Shown here one piece after another: positions 34,056 through 45,669 of a stretch of DNA of 64,000 nucleotides. The stretch lies in NCBI GenBank assembly GCA_963989385.1, contig OZ022502.1, positions 945,501-1,009,500 of the forward strand, in the 5' to 3' direction. This DNA is from Ctena decussata. Taxonomy: Eukaryota > Mollusca > Bivalvia > Lucinida > Lucinidae. The position numbers and the translations under genes are program-made. The stretch's first letter is position 1. Each line of letters begins with the position of its first letter. The notes under the pieces were generated by a model that was not told the DNA's origin, did no database searches, and was given only the letters and a program-made list of their open reading frames with translations.

Positions 34056-35569
34056 ACAGTGTAGAGACTTAAATTTATCTGTCACACAATTTTTCTGGTC
34101 GGTGCGCAAGAACCGTTGAAATGCTAATGCCCGGTAATAAAAGAGCACTGTTAAACAAAAAAAAATGGCAAAAAAGAAATATTCTCTTCGAGGAATGTCA
34201 TCAGAGTTCTCAATTCTATAAGTTATTGTTTTGTTTGTTAAGACATTTACTCGTCTTTCTCATATATCTGATTTCTTGACTGTTGACATTTCATAATTTT
34301 CATTTTGTAATAGGCACAGGTTTCAATTAAACAAATTATTTGACACAAGATTAGCTCTAAACTTGGCGAAAAAGGCAGTGTACTCCATCATACGATAAGA
34401 AACTAATCTCTAAGTCTTTTCTGCATCTGAAACAAGAGGCTGAAAAAACAAACAAGATGTCAAATTAAATTAAAGTAAAACCTACACATTTTATTTTCAG
34501 CACTGATATTATCATAAGGATAAAAACGAATCACGAGATATATAATTAGAAATAATAGATTAAAAATTGGATTACAAGAAAATAAAAAGCATGATATCTA
34601 AAAATCCGAAAAATGCGGTTGCCAACTTTGTTCCATTTCTATTCTTATGCGAAATAATTTGACAAAATTAAATGCAATTTTATCAGATTGTGGATTTTAT
34701 TTTTGTCTCAAAAATAAAAAGGGTGTCTTATTTTGAAGTGTAATATTGCTAGTTTTATGCCTAGAGTTGAAATGAGCAAGTATTGCATCGGGCGTAAAAT
34801 TGCAACATTCCTGAATACAAACAGAAACATTATAGAATAATAGGACGATTCATATATAATAAAAAAATATAGACCAAAAAATTGAATCTGTACACAATTG
34901 ATATTTTTCGTATCAAATCAATTTTAAATTTATAATGTCTGATCCCAATAAGAGTTTCTCTTCGTATGCTATCACTCTTTAGTCGAATTGGTACTTTCAC
35001 GTTTTTTCCGCCCATTTTTACTAGGGGAACAATTTAAAGTTAAAAGAATATTTCTGATAGGTTCGCCCTGTTTTAGAAGAAGGATGGCCGTAACTGAATT
35101 CCAAAAGTTTGGAAGATAATCACGAGCTTCCCTTTAAGCCGAATCCGAAATGGCTTTTAGCTTTTAGCCAAGCTTGAATATGTTATCAATTAACTTGGCA
35201 TAGATAGAATAATAATCTTTTCTCATTTCCATTGAGATAGTTGTCAAGTCTATTAAGACTTATTATCTTGTTATTTGTGATGCTGTTTCTAATTACTGTT
35301 TCTTGTTTGGTGTCGTGGGTTGGATGTTAATTTATCTTAAAATACTTTCGTAACACCCTTTTCACCTTTTGTAAAAATGATTTCATGGACCTTGCGATGC
35401 TACAAGCAACTGTTTATCGAATGTAATTCTGTACTACACTAAGTAAGGCCTTCTGACACAGGTATATTGTTGGAATAATTTTGAGTGGGCTTGCAATAAG
35501 TTTAACATCTGTCGCCTATATTATATAATTTATAGCTCCTTTATAGCTTTGATTGTATTTCTGTTTCAG
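34056..35569. other. No supported feature
   Basis: Strongly AT-rich, without repeats or frames of note. It could be intron sequence upstream of the exon candidates at 35570-35992. Confidence 0.35.
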
Positions 35570-35643
35570 CTATTTCTGAAATAATTAAACGGAAAAGACG
35601 TGTTTATGAATCGAAACTTTATATGGTATTGTTGCTTCTTTTT
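35570..35643 (+). CDS. Possible internal exon of a membrane protein
   Basis: Preceded by an acceptor-like 'ttgtatttctgtttcag' and followed by GTAAAG. The open frame reads 'ISEIIKRKRRVYESKLYMVL' and then leucines, that is, a basic stretch followed by a hydrophobic segment. It ends on a complete codon. If the next acceptor is the second AG of 'ccagag' (35730-35731), the frame joins that of 35732-35992 over an 88-base intron. No homolog recognised. Confidence 0.25.
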
Positions 35644-35731
35644 GTAAAGACAACTCTTAATTTGATATGCTGTAAATTATCTCGCGCAACCAATAGAAGA
35701 AATAAGATCATATGTTGTTGTTTTTCCAGAG

Positions 35732-35992
35732 GATGTGTTTCGTGTTTGTTGCCTTGCCGGAGGTATCGTCATCTATATTTTATATGATTTTTTATTAAAA
35801 CGTATAAAACCTGAATTCCGCGAAGAGCTATGTGGTGACTGCATAAAACTTTTATTTCCTGGATTACTCGGTTTTATCATATTTCTTTTCAATTTCGGTA
35901 CACCAAGGTCAGCAAAGTACAGAAGTCTTGCCTACACAAAATCTAAAAAAAATGTGTGTGAAGATCTATCTCAAATAGTTCAAAAATTTTAA
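35732..35992 (+). CDS. Possible terminal exon of a two-or-more-exon membrane protein
   Basis: Follows the pyrimidine-rich 'gttgttgtttttccagag'. Reads 'DVFRVCCLAGGIVIYILYDF', then 'KRIKPEFREELCGDC', then a second hydrophobic segment 'LLFPGLLGFIIFLFNF' and a polar tail ending 'QIVQKF' before TAA at 35990. Two hydrophobic segments in 86 residues suggest a membrane protein. The length, a clean stop and plausible splice sites favour a real exon; the lack of any recognised family and of upstream exons argues against. Element G begins just downstream. Confidence 0.32.
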   Translation, partial: DVFRVCCLAGGIVIYILYDFLLKRIKPEFREELCGDCIKLLFPGLLGFIIFLFNFGTPRSAKYRSLAYTKSKKNVCEDLSQIVQKF

Positions 35993-35999
35993 TTTTTCT

Positions 36000-36787
36000 A
36001 TGTTCAAAAAGTGTGATGGTTACGTCAAGGTCAACAAATAACACTGGCGTGAGCAATGGAGTTAAATGCAGCTGGTAGATGAAATTTTGGTCGCATTTAA
36101 TAGGGTGCAAAAATAGGTCAGGTCTGGAAATGAAACTGATATTGTAGAAACAATGTCAAGATGTAAGTTTGTTTGGAGTTTTGCCACTAAAGGTAATTTA
36201 GTCTTTAAGAAATGGGGTTGATTGCAATTGTAAAAGTAGTAACTGTTTGCTATGTTCATCAGAGTGTGAAAATTAGGTAAATGTTAGCAAAGTACACTGG
36301 TGTTGTGGAGAAGATGCCATGATGTATGCTTGTGTGACGTGTCAGCATAAAAAGTATTTTAGTGTCAGAGACATTGAGCTTAAAGCAGTAGGTAGATGTA
36401 AATTGACTATATTAAAAAAAGAATAAGCGTATAAAAGGCACGGAAAAGCAAACGACACTGGATTCGCATGGATGATGTCATGATGTAAGCTTGTGCCAAG
36501 TTTCCTTATAAAAAGTAATGTAATTTCTGGGAAATGGGGCTTAACGCAGTGAGTTAACGTAAATTTTGCGATGTTCAGCAGAGCGTGAGAGGTATGTCAA
36601 GGTAAGTCCTTGACCAGTAAACGACACCGGCTTCGCACCGACAATGCCATGATGTAACGTTTCATAACAATTGGGCTCATTGTCTCTGAGAAATCGAGCT
36701 AGTCGCAGTGTGTAAAGACTGTTGATGTCAACAACGACAACGACAACGACGCCCGAAATCGACCCCTATATCGCTCTTGCTTGCCAA
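36000..36787 (-). mobile_element. Helentron-like element G, degenerate ~165-bp repeats
   Basis: Marker 'catgatgtaagcttgtg' and variants recur at about 36150, 36315, 36478 and 36648 (spacings about 163-170). Other shared words are 'aaatggggcttaa', 'gtcaaggt' and 'aacgacac(t/c)gg'. The right side has a (CAACGA)n run (36730-36752) and then 'cgctcttgcttgcc', the same order as the 5' end of element B. No partner inverted repeat was found, so the left end is undefined. Confidence 0.55.
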
Positions 36788-36789
36788 AA

Positions 36790-37210
36790 CAGTTGTGACT
36801 ATAATAAACTGTCGAAATATTCATATTGTCCAGCGTTTTGTCTTTTTTACATACTTAAGGGGAAATAAATAAAAACTTACAGAACAAGTGTGAATGAAGA
36901 TACAATCAGGCGAATTGTTCATAAATAAACAAGGACATAGAAATGAATTTGAACAACTGACACAAGCGAAATATATAAGATGGCGTTGGAGGTTGTTACT
37001 ATACGGCTAGCTGGTAACTTAAAAATAATAAACCAAGTCTTTATGCACAGTTCCTTTGTGTGGTAGACTAGACTGCTGGTTTGATAGTTTGCTAGAAAGG
37101 TGATAGTAGAACACAGTATCACCATGAGACATGGAAGTTGCTTCTCGACGGCCTCATCGAAAAAGCATCCAAGAAATACTCTCAAGCATTCAATTTACTT
37201 GTTTCAACGT
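36790..37210. other. No supported feature
   Basis: Lies downstream (minus sense) of the dead LINE endonuclease, where a reverse transcriptase would be expected, but I see no RT motif. The 88-codon minus frame (36919-37185) is not recognised. Confidence 0.4.
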
Positions 37211-37211
37211 T

Positions 37212-37850
37212 TTAAGTAATTACTCGGATATCACGAGGCAATCTACTATATGTTTGTGGACAACTGTTAGGTCCGGCTAAATGCGATGTTTGTTCAATTT
37301 GCATTTTATTTTTCAAGTTCAAGGGCAATTTTACCCAGATTGGTAAATGAGGAGATTCAGTCCTACTATATACACAAACGTCTATAATACTTTCAAAAAC
37401 ATCGCTTGATGCAAAAATATAGTCCAAAGACAAAAGGTTTTAGTCGTTTGACCCTATATATGTAATGTTGCCAACATTTTTATCTCGTCCGACTTTCCCG
37501 TTAACAATGTAGACAGAGTAATCTTTACAAAACTCGAGTAATCGTCTACCGGAACAGGAACTATAGTGTCACATGATATTCTTTCAAAACAAAAATCATC
37601 AAATACATTTTCATATTCTTCGAAAACATGAACATTATTATCAAAATTATAATAATCTGCTTAAATCCCAGTTCTACAGTTGAAATCCCCGAGCAAAAGC
37701 ATAAGGATATTTGATACTTTTGATAATACTCTTAATATGGCATCTTCAAATAATACAATTTCGACCGTTGCTTGCTTGTCATACAATAGCGAGCCATGCG
37801 GTGGAAGATACGTAAATGTCAACGATAAATCCCTATCATATTCAAAGATA
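37212..37850 (-). pseudogene. Dead LINE endonuclease (EEP/AP-endonuclease domain) fragment
   Basis: Reading the minus strand, fragments in order are 'TYLPPHGSLLYD', then 'LLLGDFNCRTGI' (37693-37667; the GDFN catalytic-core motif of apurinic-like endonucleases), then after a frameshift 'LLEFCKDYSVYIVNGKVG', 'NVGNITYIGSND', 'LDYIFASSDVF' and 'RTESPHLPI' (equivalent to the SDHxPI end, with Asp replaced by Pro). At least two in-frame stops and one frameshift show it is inactive. This is the 5' half of ORF2 of a non-LTR retrotransposon; no RT is present. Confidence 0.85.
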
Positions 37851-38019
37851 ATTTTTACATGTCACAAAATATAAAAAGTGCATGCAACGTTAATTTCCCT
37901 GATAAATTGCTTATATTGCTTTCTAATGAAAACGATAATACCTCGCATTCCTCTTCCGAACGTAGACACTTTTTCAGCTGCACAAAAATCCAGATAACAC
38001 ATCTACAAAACGACCAAAT

Positions 38020-38165
38020 TGGACAACAACAAAAATATAAGAAGAACATATTTTTTACCTGTTTTATATTAATTAAAAACAAAACAGAAAGTAAAGTGGG
38101 TAGCTCTACAAGTGGTAACATTGCTAGCAGGCCACAGACAAACAACACAAAAACAACTGTGAAGT
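38020..38165 (+). repeat. R1-family internal fragment
   Basis: 'aaaacagaaagtaaagtggg' and 'cagacaaacaacac' align with 46005-46075, which precedes an R1 tail there. No tail is present here. Confidence 0.5.
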
Positions 38166-38224
38166 ACCTCATAATTTACTTGATGACTCAAACTAGATTT
38201 TACCCTCGCTCTTTAATTCTGCAT

Positions 38225-38390
38225 TGGTTAGTCGTTTGATCAACATGAAGGTTTGCTAACCCATCAATGAATCATCAAAGGAAACCAACAAATCAGGGAT
38301 AAGACCTAAGATGAATCAGAGATGAGGATTCGACAGAAGCAACGTATGGCGACACCTTGAGGTTCCTTGGGTGTCAAACAACAGCACTGA
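38225..38390 (-). repeat. Dispersed repeat R4, copy 1
   Basis: The reverse complement matches 63155-63300: 'aggtgtcgc.atacgttg.t', 'tctgtcg..t.ctcatctct', 'attcatc.taggtcttatc', 'tgatttgttgg', 'gatgggtta' against 'gatggttta'. About 80 percent by eye. Class unknown. Confidence 0.65.
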
Positions 38391-38514
38391 AATACCGGAG
38401 GGAAAGGAAATCCAATGACCAAGCGATAAACAAGACAAGCTAAAATTTGTTCTTGTTGTCCTTATTAATGCTTTCGTTCGTATGATATGAGAATGGTAGT
38501 TTTTTATTTGGATT

Positions 38515-38592
38515 GAACCATTGCGGATCCAGTAAAATTAGTTTAAGCTCCCAATGACTTATTTCTGAATGTTCCAAGGTGGTATTTCTTTT
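38515..38592 (-). repeat. R1 tail, reverse orientation
   Basis: 'ccagtaaaattagtttaagc', 'cccaatgacttatt', 'gaatgttccaaggtggtatt'. It abuts the head of the plus-orientation copy at 38598, so two R1 units are joined head to head. Confidence 0.65.
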
Positions 38593-38597
38593 GTAAA

Positions 38598-39015
38598 TTT
38601 AAAGAGTAACTACACTTCAGGAACTCAATCAGATCACAAACCCTATCCATAACATCAAAGGGAAAGATTGACAAAGACATCCCAACAAACAATAAATTAC
38701 AAGTGATAAGCGGAGTCAGCAGCTCTTTCCCAAATAGGTGGCAACTCAGCTATCTTTACTGAACTAAATAATTTAGACCAACAGAAGGGTTACAACAGAC
38801 TAAGCAAATTATACGAAAAACATTTAACAACAATTTTTTTACCTATTATCAAGTTTTATTTTAGAAGATTTAAAACGAAAACTCAATACGTTAAACAGCA
38901 CCGAACATAAAACAAATGCAACAGCAACAAAAGTATCGCCTTGGGACGGTCAGTAACAACTACTGGGGGTTTAAACCGGTTTTACTGGGCCCAAACCTTC
39001 TACCTCACCCTCTGT
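38598..39015 (+). repeat. R1-family repeat, subfamily 2, full copy
   Basis: About 415 bases, roughly 90 percent identical by eye to 58515-58930. Begins 'aaagagtaactacacttcag' and ends with the shared tail: 'gccttgggacggtcagtaac', 'ctactgggggtttaaaccgg', 'ttttactgggcccaaacctt'. The tail contains ACCG...CGGT-type and AAACCGGTTT palindromes. Confidence 0.88.
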
Positions 39016-39069
39016 CACCTTACTGTTACTTGTTCTTATTGGCAATGTCAGTGCGTTCGTTCACCACTT

Positions 39070-39245
39070 TTGATAGGGGTGTTTCAATGAGGGTACTGAA
39101 TAACCACCTGCCTGGGAAAGAGTTGTTCACAAGGTTTACCCTGCGTGCCTCTCGTGAACTGTTGGAATTCATGGGGAACCAGTGTATTTTTCCATTTTCC
39201 ATATTCCGGCTTCAAAACCAAAAGAGAAAGAAGCCAGAGTCTTCT
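39070..39245 (-). repeat. R1-family body fragment
   Basis: 'ctgaataaccacctgcctgg', 'gaaagagttgttcac', 'ttcaaaaccaaaagagaaag' are the R1 body words also seen at 48480-48640. Diverged. Confidence 0.5.
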
Positions 39246-39581
39246 CTAGAGAATGGAGGCAAAAATTGGTAGATCTACTTCCAAAGAAAACGTACCTATT
39301 TACTGTAAGGCAAAATACCATACCGTAATCGTGAAACTGTATTTTATATTGATTGAGGGCGTCCTGGTTTTTGTGTCAATTAAAGTCATTATTAAAGCAT
39401 CCCTCAAGATGTTGTTAAATCAATGTCAAGAAATTGCTTTCTTGTTACTTGAACTTTCTTGGCACTAATGAATATCGGTACAGACTTTAGGGAAACCGTG
39501 GTTAAGATTTGTAACAGGAAAACAGATTTGTAGAGCAATTTTTTAAACTTAATAAAAGTCCCGTTTTTTGTACTTCTTAGA

Positions 39582-39815
39582 ACCGCGACGCGAGAAAACC
39601 AACAATGTGGTAGTGCGCCCAGCGCAGACTCAGATCAGCCTGGGCATCCGCCCAGTCTGATCAGAGTCTTCGCTGTTCGCATGGAGGTAGCTCAGTCCCT
39701 TAGCTATCCTTTAAGCACTTAACGAAGAGTCTGATCAGACTGGATGGATGGCCAGGCTGATCTGAGTCTGCGCAGGGCGCACAACCACATTGTTGGTTTT
39801 CTCGTGTCGCGGCTC
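39582..39815. mobile_element. Foldback MITE M1, copy 2
   Basis: A 234-base near-palindrome starting GAACCGCGACGCGAGAAAAC and ending GTTTTCTCGTGTCGCGGCTC, with inner arms 'cagactcagatcagcctggg' and 'aggctgatctgagtctgcgc'. Compare 8517-8752. No ORF. Confidence 0.9.
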
Positions 39816-42398
39816 ATATTACTTTTGTGTAGTCTGCAATATGCAACTTGTCGTTAATGCCTTCTCTGCCTTTCAGTGCGCGTGTTTCTTTCATTTAAGC
39901 TAAACATATAAATAAACAAATAACCAAAATAAAATAAATAAATAGATAAAATGTGAACTAGAACAAAATATCACAAACAGAGGGGTTGAGATAAGGGAAC
40001 TTCACTGGCGTGTTCATTGGCATAAATTCCTGGTGTAGGGTAGGTTTAAAATCGTTTCGCGCACAAGCAGAACCTATCTCGAATATAAAAAAAAATGTGC
40101 AGCTGCTAATAAAAACGTAATACTATTGACCAATTGTGTCTCACGATGGACGATTTTTAACAATTCGTTACTGCATTCTGCAGAAGCCACTATCTCTGGA
40201 AATCTAGATGTTCTTATAAGCCAATAGGCCCAAACATTTCAAACGTCATTTGCCAGAAAGAAAATGTATCAAATGTCCTAACCCCTGCCCACCACACCGT
40301 CCTCCGCTCGCCAAGCGAGGAACTAACAATACAAAATACGGAAAAGAAACGCTGCTTCGTTTACTATATCTATAGGAGCAGTTTGGTTTTTGACATATCA
40401 TACCCATTTGTCTCCGTATCTATATCCGCTCCCATAATTTCTTTCTTAGATATGCATGTTTAGGACCAGTAATGTGTAAATGATATCAATTATCGCTATC
40501 AATCATTAGAAGCTCAGATAAGTTTCTTTAAAGGGAAATAACGAGTGGATCGTATTATACTGACCCATACTATTCCAGTGGAAATTGTCATCTTCTGTTT
40601 ATTCATTTCTTATAGTTTACTGAAATAGCCAAAACTTCTCGTACTTCTGTCTGATGCTTGTCACAGACCTGTTATTGTAGAGCTACAAAAGACTCGGGTC
40701 CAATAAATCGTCGCTATGTCGAAATAAGCAAGAACTACGCATATAATTAATAATAATTTTGTCGGGCGTGTTTTATGGTCATTAACAAGTACGTAGGAAA
40801 ACATTCTTGAAGTTTAGCGGTGGTACTTCTGACAGAATAATAAACGAGAACAAGCGCTTTTTCTAAAAACAACTAGTTTGACGCCAAATGAAGATTCTGT
40901 GGGCTGTAAACTATTATAGGTAACGCCGTCATGGCATCCTTTGAAATTACGGAAATGACCATACATTTTAGTAAAAATGCAGACGCCAGAATTTTTGCTT
41001 GTGAACAGAAAGTGTTTAGAATACAAGTATGTAACAGAAACAAATAGAAAATGTAGCTGCCGTGATCCAATACCAAGAGGAGCAATGAACAATCCAAGGC
41101 ATATACAGTATATTCGTAACGAAGTGACCGGAAAGTAAGGAAACAGATTTGCTTTCTTTTTACCTAACGAGGGGGTTAAAGTTTTTGCCAAAAGCTGAGC
41201 TGCAACCCTAATATAAAATTAAGTTTGTCTTAAGTTGCTTACAGATAAAGAGTTAATCATTCGCTGTTGTAATAAGAAAACGTTTATGGTTTGTTGGTTT
41301 ATTTGTTGACTTCTCATAGTGTAATGATTTCGAATTTATTAGATGTGAGGAGTTTTAAAATATGTCTGTAGAAGTATAAAATGACTAAAGTTTGGGGCGT
41401 TCATGACAAGCAATTTGAAGCAGTATTTACATATACAATAACCACTGATGGCGGCAAAACATACCACTACAAGAACTGGCTTCAAAACGTGCGACCGATC
41501 ATGCATATCAAAGGTGAATTTGAAGGGTTTTGTTCCAAACTTTGTAATCGAATCATATTTTCCCCTTTCCCCCTCCTCCCCGTGATCTAATTGTTTAATT
41601 TCGGTTCCCTTTGAACAAGAGAAATACAGTTTACCGAAATATGGTTCTTAAATCTTAACTGGCAATCTGAACCAAAAATTGTATTACGATTGTGTTACGA
41701 TTACGTTAACAGTAATCGGAGCTGTACAGGCAGAAACAATGGACTAATAGCTGGAAAGCTCTCTCGATCAACCCAGCAATAAATGGGTACCGGAGTCGAA
41801 TCAGAGTAAGTAAAACTCAACGACCGGAGAGGATTATGCTCCGTCTTTCATTTGCTATGTACAGGATATGATGGGCTCAAACACCTCATTACCCTTAAGG
41901 CCAGAAATCAGCGGAAAGACCTAACTTTTTCAGGACTGCTACTCAGCTTATTGTCATTTATAGTAGAATAAAGCTTGTGTCAACACCTTAAACCCTCTTA
42001 TGTGAGCCACTATGACCTCGTTGCTCCCAACAATGTAGCCGTTTCTGAACATTTCTGATTCGATGGCAACAGCTGATACATTGTATAGCTTTCAGTTAAC
42101 AGACTTTCATTTTCACTGACGAGTCCATTAGATGCACAGACCTGACAGGTGTATTATGGCGAGCACTCGCTTGCAGGCGCCCAGCGCCTGCAATTCAAAG
42201 CTTCGAAGGAGCTTTAAAAGAGCGGGAGCTCTATGGTAGAGGATTGGTAAAGCATATTTTTACTTGTGAGATACATTACTTTCAATGGAATTTCTTTCGT
42301 AACGACACCGAACGAAAGTTAAAATTAGACTAGTTCGAATAGAAATCAGCAAAAACGAGTTCGTACTTATGATTTTGGTACTTTGATTTGGCAGAAGG
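39816..42398. other. No supported gene; two short hairpins
   Basis: A 125-codon minus frame (40814-41191) has no motif I recognise. A short hairpin CTCGC-caa-GCGAG lies near 40308-40320. An 8-bp perfect hairpin GCAGGCGC-cca-GCGCCTGC lies at about 42173-42191 beside 'gcgagcactcgc'. A run of A lies near 40087. Confidence 0.35.
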
Positions 42399-43061
42399 CA
42401 CAGTATCCGAACTGACTGTACCATCTCTTCCGGTTTTCATAGCGTTGAATCGAGGGTACAAAATTCGCTTGTAACCAGTAGTCGGAAATCATTATGTTTT
42501 GAGATTTTATCCGGAGTCTGCTGTGTCATTTATAGTTATTCAGCTTCGAAAATGCAAAGAAGTAAGTTTAATATAATTTGATCTTCGGTATTTTACTTTA
42601 TTACCCTGCACAATGAAAACCTCATGGCCGTCACAGAAATTTTATTCCGAGCAGCTTAATTTAACACGAGTTTGTGTCGTGCAAAACCTAGCTATCATCC
42701 TATTATCAAAACTAACAAACTGTAGATTGATAACGCCTTCCGTTTATTTTAAAGATTTCTATAAAACATGTAAAAAAGGCTCAGAATGGTTTTAGAATCA
42801 TGCCAAGGGCGATTTGAATACTGTACCAATTACTACCCACCCATACACGACATTGTACAGGACAATAAAGTAAAAGACCGAATAGCAAATTATATTAAAC
42901 TTACCTCTTTACATTCTCAAAGCTGTATAACTATAAATGACGAAGCAGGTTCCGGATAAAATCTCAAAACATAATGATTTTCGACTACTAGTTATAAGCG
43001 AATGTTTGTACTCAACGCTATGAAAACCGGAAGAGATAGTACAGTCAGTTCGGATACTGTG
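42399..43061. mobile_element. Element with ~215-bp terminal inverted repeats
   Basis: The left arm (42399-42615, starting CACAGTATCCGAACTGACTG) and right arm (42851-43061) are inverted copies, about 85-90 percent identical by eye over their whole length. GAAGG is duplicated immediately outside both ends (42394-42398 and 43062-43066). The 235-base centre has only a 60-codon frame. Long inverted repeats, a CA...TG terminus and a 5-bp duplication indicate a nonautonomous DNA transposon; the superfamily is not decided. A transcript would fold into a long hairpin. Confidence 0.85.
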
Positions 43062-43640
43062 GAAGGGTCAAGTATTTTATATCTGTTATCAGATAAAGTT
43101 ATATATGAGAAAGCGTAGGCAACTTAGGAAAGCGTATCGTACGGTATCTTTTATTTTGCTGATCAAAATAAACGCCTTCTGTGATTGATAAACAGTATTG
43201 TTTATTTGCCATTTTAATAGAAATTATGATTGATTCATACCATTGTGTCTGCTGCTGCATTTTTTCAAAGACGAAATGCGCAGGCATTTGCATAATTGTT
43301 TGAAAACAGTGATCATTTCTGCAACAAATGACAAGTAAAGTGGAAAAACATAAAAATAATCTGCACTTCCTTGTTATTAAAGCTGTCGGATTTATACATT
43401 CTGATTCTATTTCATAAAAGATTTGATAATCATACATTTTAAACACCATTGTAAATTAGATAAAATTTTGAAAAGCCACAGCTTTTTTATGACGTAAATT
43501 TGATAGTCTAGACAAACATGATAAAACTGATTAAATAGTATTTGGTTAAATAGTACTGTTCATTCTGTCAGTGAGGCTAGAGTTCAGATCTCAGCTGTGC
43601 ATTCTAGATTCAGATAAACAAGATACTAATGAAGATGCGA
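43062..43640. other. No supported feature
   Basis: A 116-codon minus frame (43099-43449) has no recognisable motif. The sequence is AT-rich. Confidence 0.35.
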
Positions 43641-43647
43641 AGACATG

Positions 43648-43745
43648 ACTAACTAACTGGGGTTTATTTATCTCAGCTCATTCGGTTTTCAGGGGTTGCT
43701 AGCTATGTTGCTGACTTGAACTGTCGTAGTAAAAAAAATTAACAG
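43648..43745 (+). pseudogene. Fragment of reverse-transcriptase-associated ORF, copy 1
   Basis: Reads 'GVYLSQLIRFSGVASYVADL' and 'NCRSKK' before a stop. It aligns with 'ISQLIRFARLSSHATDFNAR' at 49884. I recall this 'YISQLIR(F/Y)AR' segment as part of the C-terminal region of an RT-containing mobile-element protein common in marine invertebrates. Only about 30 codons survive here. Confidence 0.5.
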
Positions 43746-43989
43746 TGAAACGTCTGAAACAAGGCTATCCGTATCGCAAACACCGTAGTGTTAATCAAAA
43801 TTTTATCGATGCCTCTTTGATTGGGTATCTAGATTTTATAATGACAAAAAACTAATTTTAAACAAGGTCTTTGAAGCCTGAATGTTATCCATCTAAAACA
43901 AGTGTTGGTAAGAGTGATTTTTCTGGTACATTTATGAAAATAAACTCTTATTATAAAAAACCGGATACGACATAAATGTAATGCGACAT

Positions 43990-44320
43990 ACTGCATGATA
44001 AGTGGTCAACCCAATCAGTTTGGTAGTTTTTTCCTGCCCTCTTCAGTTGCTTGTCAGTGGTTCGAGCCTGAGACGTAATGGCGGCTCTGGCCTGTAAAGC
44101 TCAAACTTAGCTGGTTGTTAAGTGGGTCTGGGTTCTATGATCTGTTTTTGTTCAGACTTATCGGGATTCAACCGTTGGACTTCTTTAGCCCAAGCGTGTC
44201 AGGGCTGTGTTTGCTGTTGAGTGCTTATTTTGTTTCATCTCAGTATTTTAATCTAACTTTTATGTTTGTTGTTTTGATCCTTTAATGGGCTAGACGTCCT
44301 ATATACGGACCGAATAACAC
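43990..44320 (+). repeat. SINE-like repeat with B box, copy 1
   Basis: A B-box-like GGTTCGAGCC at 44059-44068 lies about 45 bases after an A-box-like 'caatcagtttggtag'. The 3' part ('gagtgcttattttgtttcat', 'gatcctttaatgggctagac', 'cggaccgaataac') matches 55960-56075. tRNA origin is plausible but decayed. Confidence 0.5.
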
Positions 44321-44329
44321 GTATATTTA

Positions 44330-44760
44330 TATAAACTTTCCTGGTTTATTTACTGAAAAAACCAATAGAAGACCATTGCTACGTCATGTAGTTTACATTC
44401 TACTAATTGCATTGAGCCACGCAACGTCACATGACTTTAAATGAAGTCAAAAAAAACTCCTGGGCCCTATAAAATCTGACTGGCGTTCGGTGACGTCATG
44501 ACATCATTGACTGATCCAATGTAAGCAGAAAAACTGCGTGTAAATGTTTTACTGCTTCAATTTTAGCTCTTATAAAACATTTTCATTAAGGTTTTGATTG
44601 AAACGAATGTAAAAATAAGCAATGGACCTACCTATATTGATGTTTATCGAAGTGTTAACTACATAGGTCAGTAACAAAGTTTACATGAGCCCCTTCGGGC
44701 TTCATTCATTTCGCACGCGACCGAGTGTAGTTTACACTTCGATAAATCTCAGAAAAATAT
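44330..44760. repeat. Dispersed repeat R7, copy 1
   Basis: Shares segments in inverted order with 62850-63020 ('gtgacgtcatgacatcattg', 'ttactgcttcaa') and with 61965-62050 ('gtgtagtttacacttcgata' against 'atgtagtttatacttctata'). It also contains an internal inverted repeat, TTTATCGAAGTGTTAACTAC (44643) against 'gtagtttacacttcgataaa' (44731). Probably an inverted-repeat element; its ends are not resolved. Confidence 0.5.
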
Positions 44761-45599
44761 AATTCATACCTGACATGAAGCACCAAAGAGCTGTAATTTT
44801 GCTATTCGCCTGTATTATCTTATATCTTGTATTGTTATTTAATGTTTCTATTTCCCATTCAATGTTCTGGTTAGGATCGGGAATTTGAATGCATCAGTTC
44901 CCGGTCTGTGCCCTTTTGCACTACTTTGTTCGTTATACGTTCCGGTAAATGAACATATTTGTCTGGAGTGCACCTTCTTAAGCAATATATATTAAATGTT
45001 ATACCCATTATGTTCGTCTGTGTAGTGGCTAGCATTGGCTTAAGGATCAGACAAGCTTTGACATACACTAATGAAATATCATAGTAAGGTGAAATAAGGA
45101 TATAAACGCCATCCCTGTTGTTTCCAGCAAATTAATTTGTATACTCGTGTTATCTCAAACATAGGAAAAACGTTCTTCAGTCTGAAACAAAACAGAAATA
45201 ATACTGCATGTTCACAGATAACAGATAACCGGATATAACAAAGAATAAAATGGATAAGCTACTACGGAAGCATCGACTATGAATGATGAGTGATCAAGTA
45301 CTTAAATAAATCCTACATATAATACTCACTGTTCTAATGTATTCGCTTTGCTTTATTGTACTACATAATTAACAGTCCTCTTCTCTAGAGTATAAGGATT
45401 GGCGCGGATCAGTACTTCATACATTCATACCAAATGGGAAAAGACGTCTGTACACAAACGAAAGGCAAGCATGATAAAGTAAATAGACTGCTCTTTCAAA
45501 GACAGGTAGTAATAGTAATTTAGCAACCCCGACAACTAACACAACAACTAAACGAAAGCACTGAATTTGAAAACAAGAACAAGTAAATGTAAGGAACCG

Positions 45600-45660
45600 C
45601 AAACGAAACGGTCAGTTGTAAATCTTTTGGGAGAGTAGGGTCTTAAGCCGGTTTTTAGAT
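45600..45660 (+). repeat. R1 tail fragment
   Basis: 'cgaaacggtcagttgtaaat', 'cttttgggagagtagggtct', 'taagccggttttt': a decayed R1 tail. Upstream 45440-45600 has R1-like words ('actaacacaacaactaa'). Confidence 0.5.
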
Positions 45661-45669
45661 AAAAATAGA

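Noticed and set aside
40814..41191. 125-codon minus frame with a second overlapping 74-codon frame
   Set aside because: Two frames are open together in hydrophobic-rich sequence; no domain, splice pair or second copy was seen.
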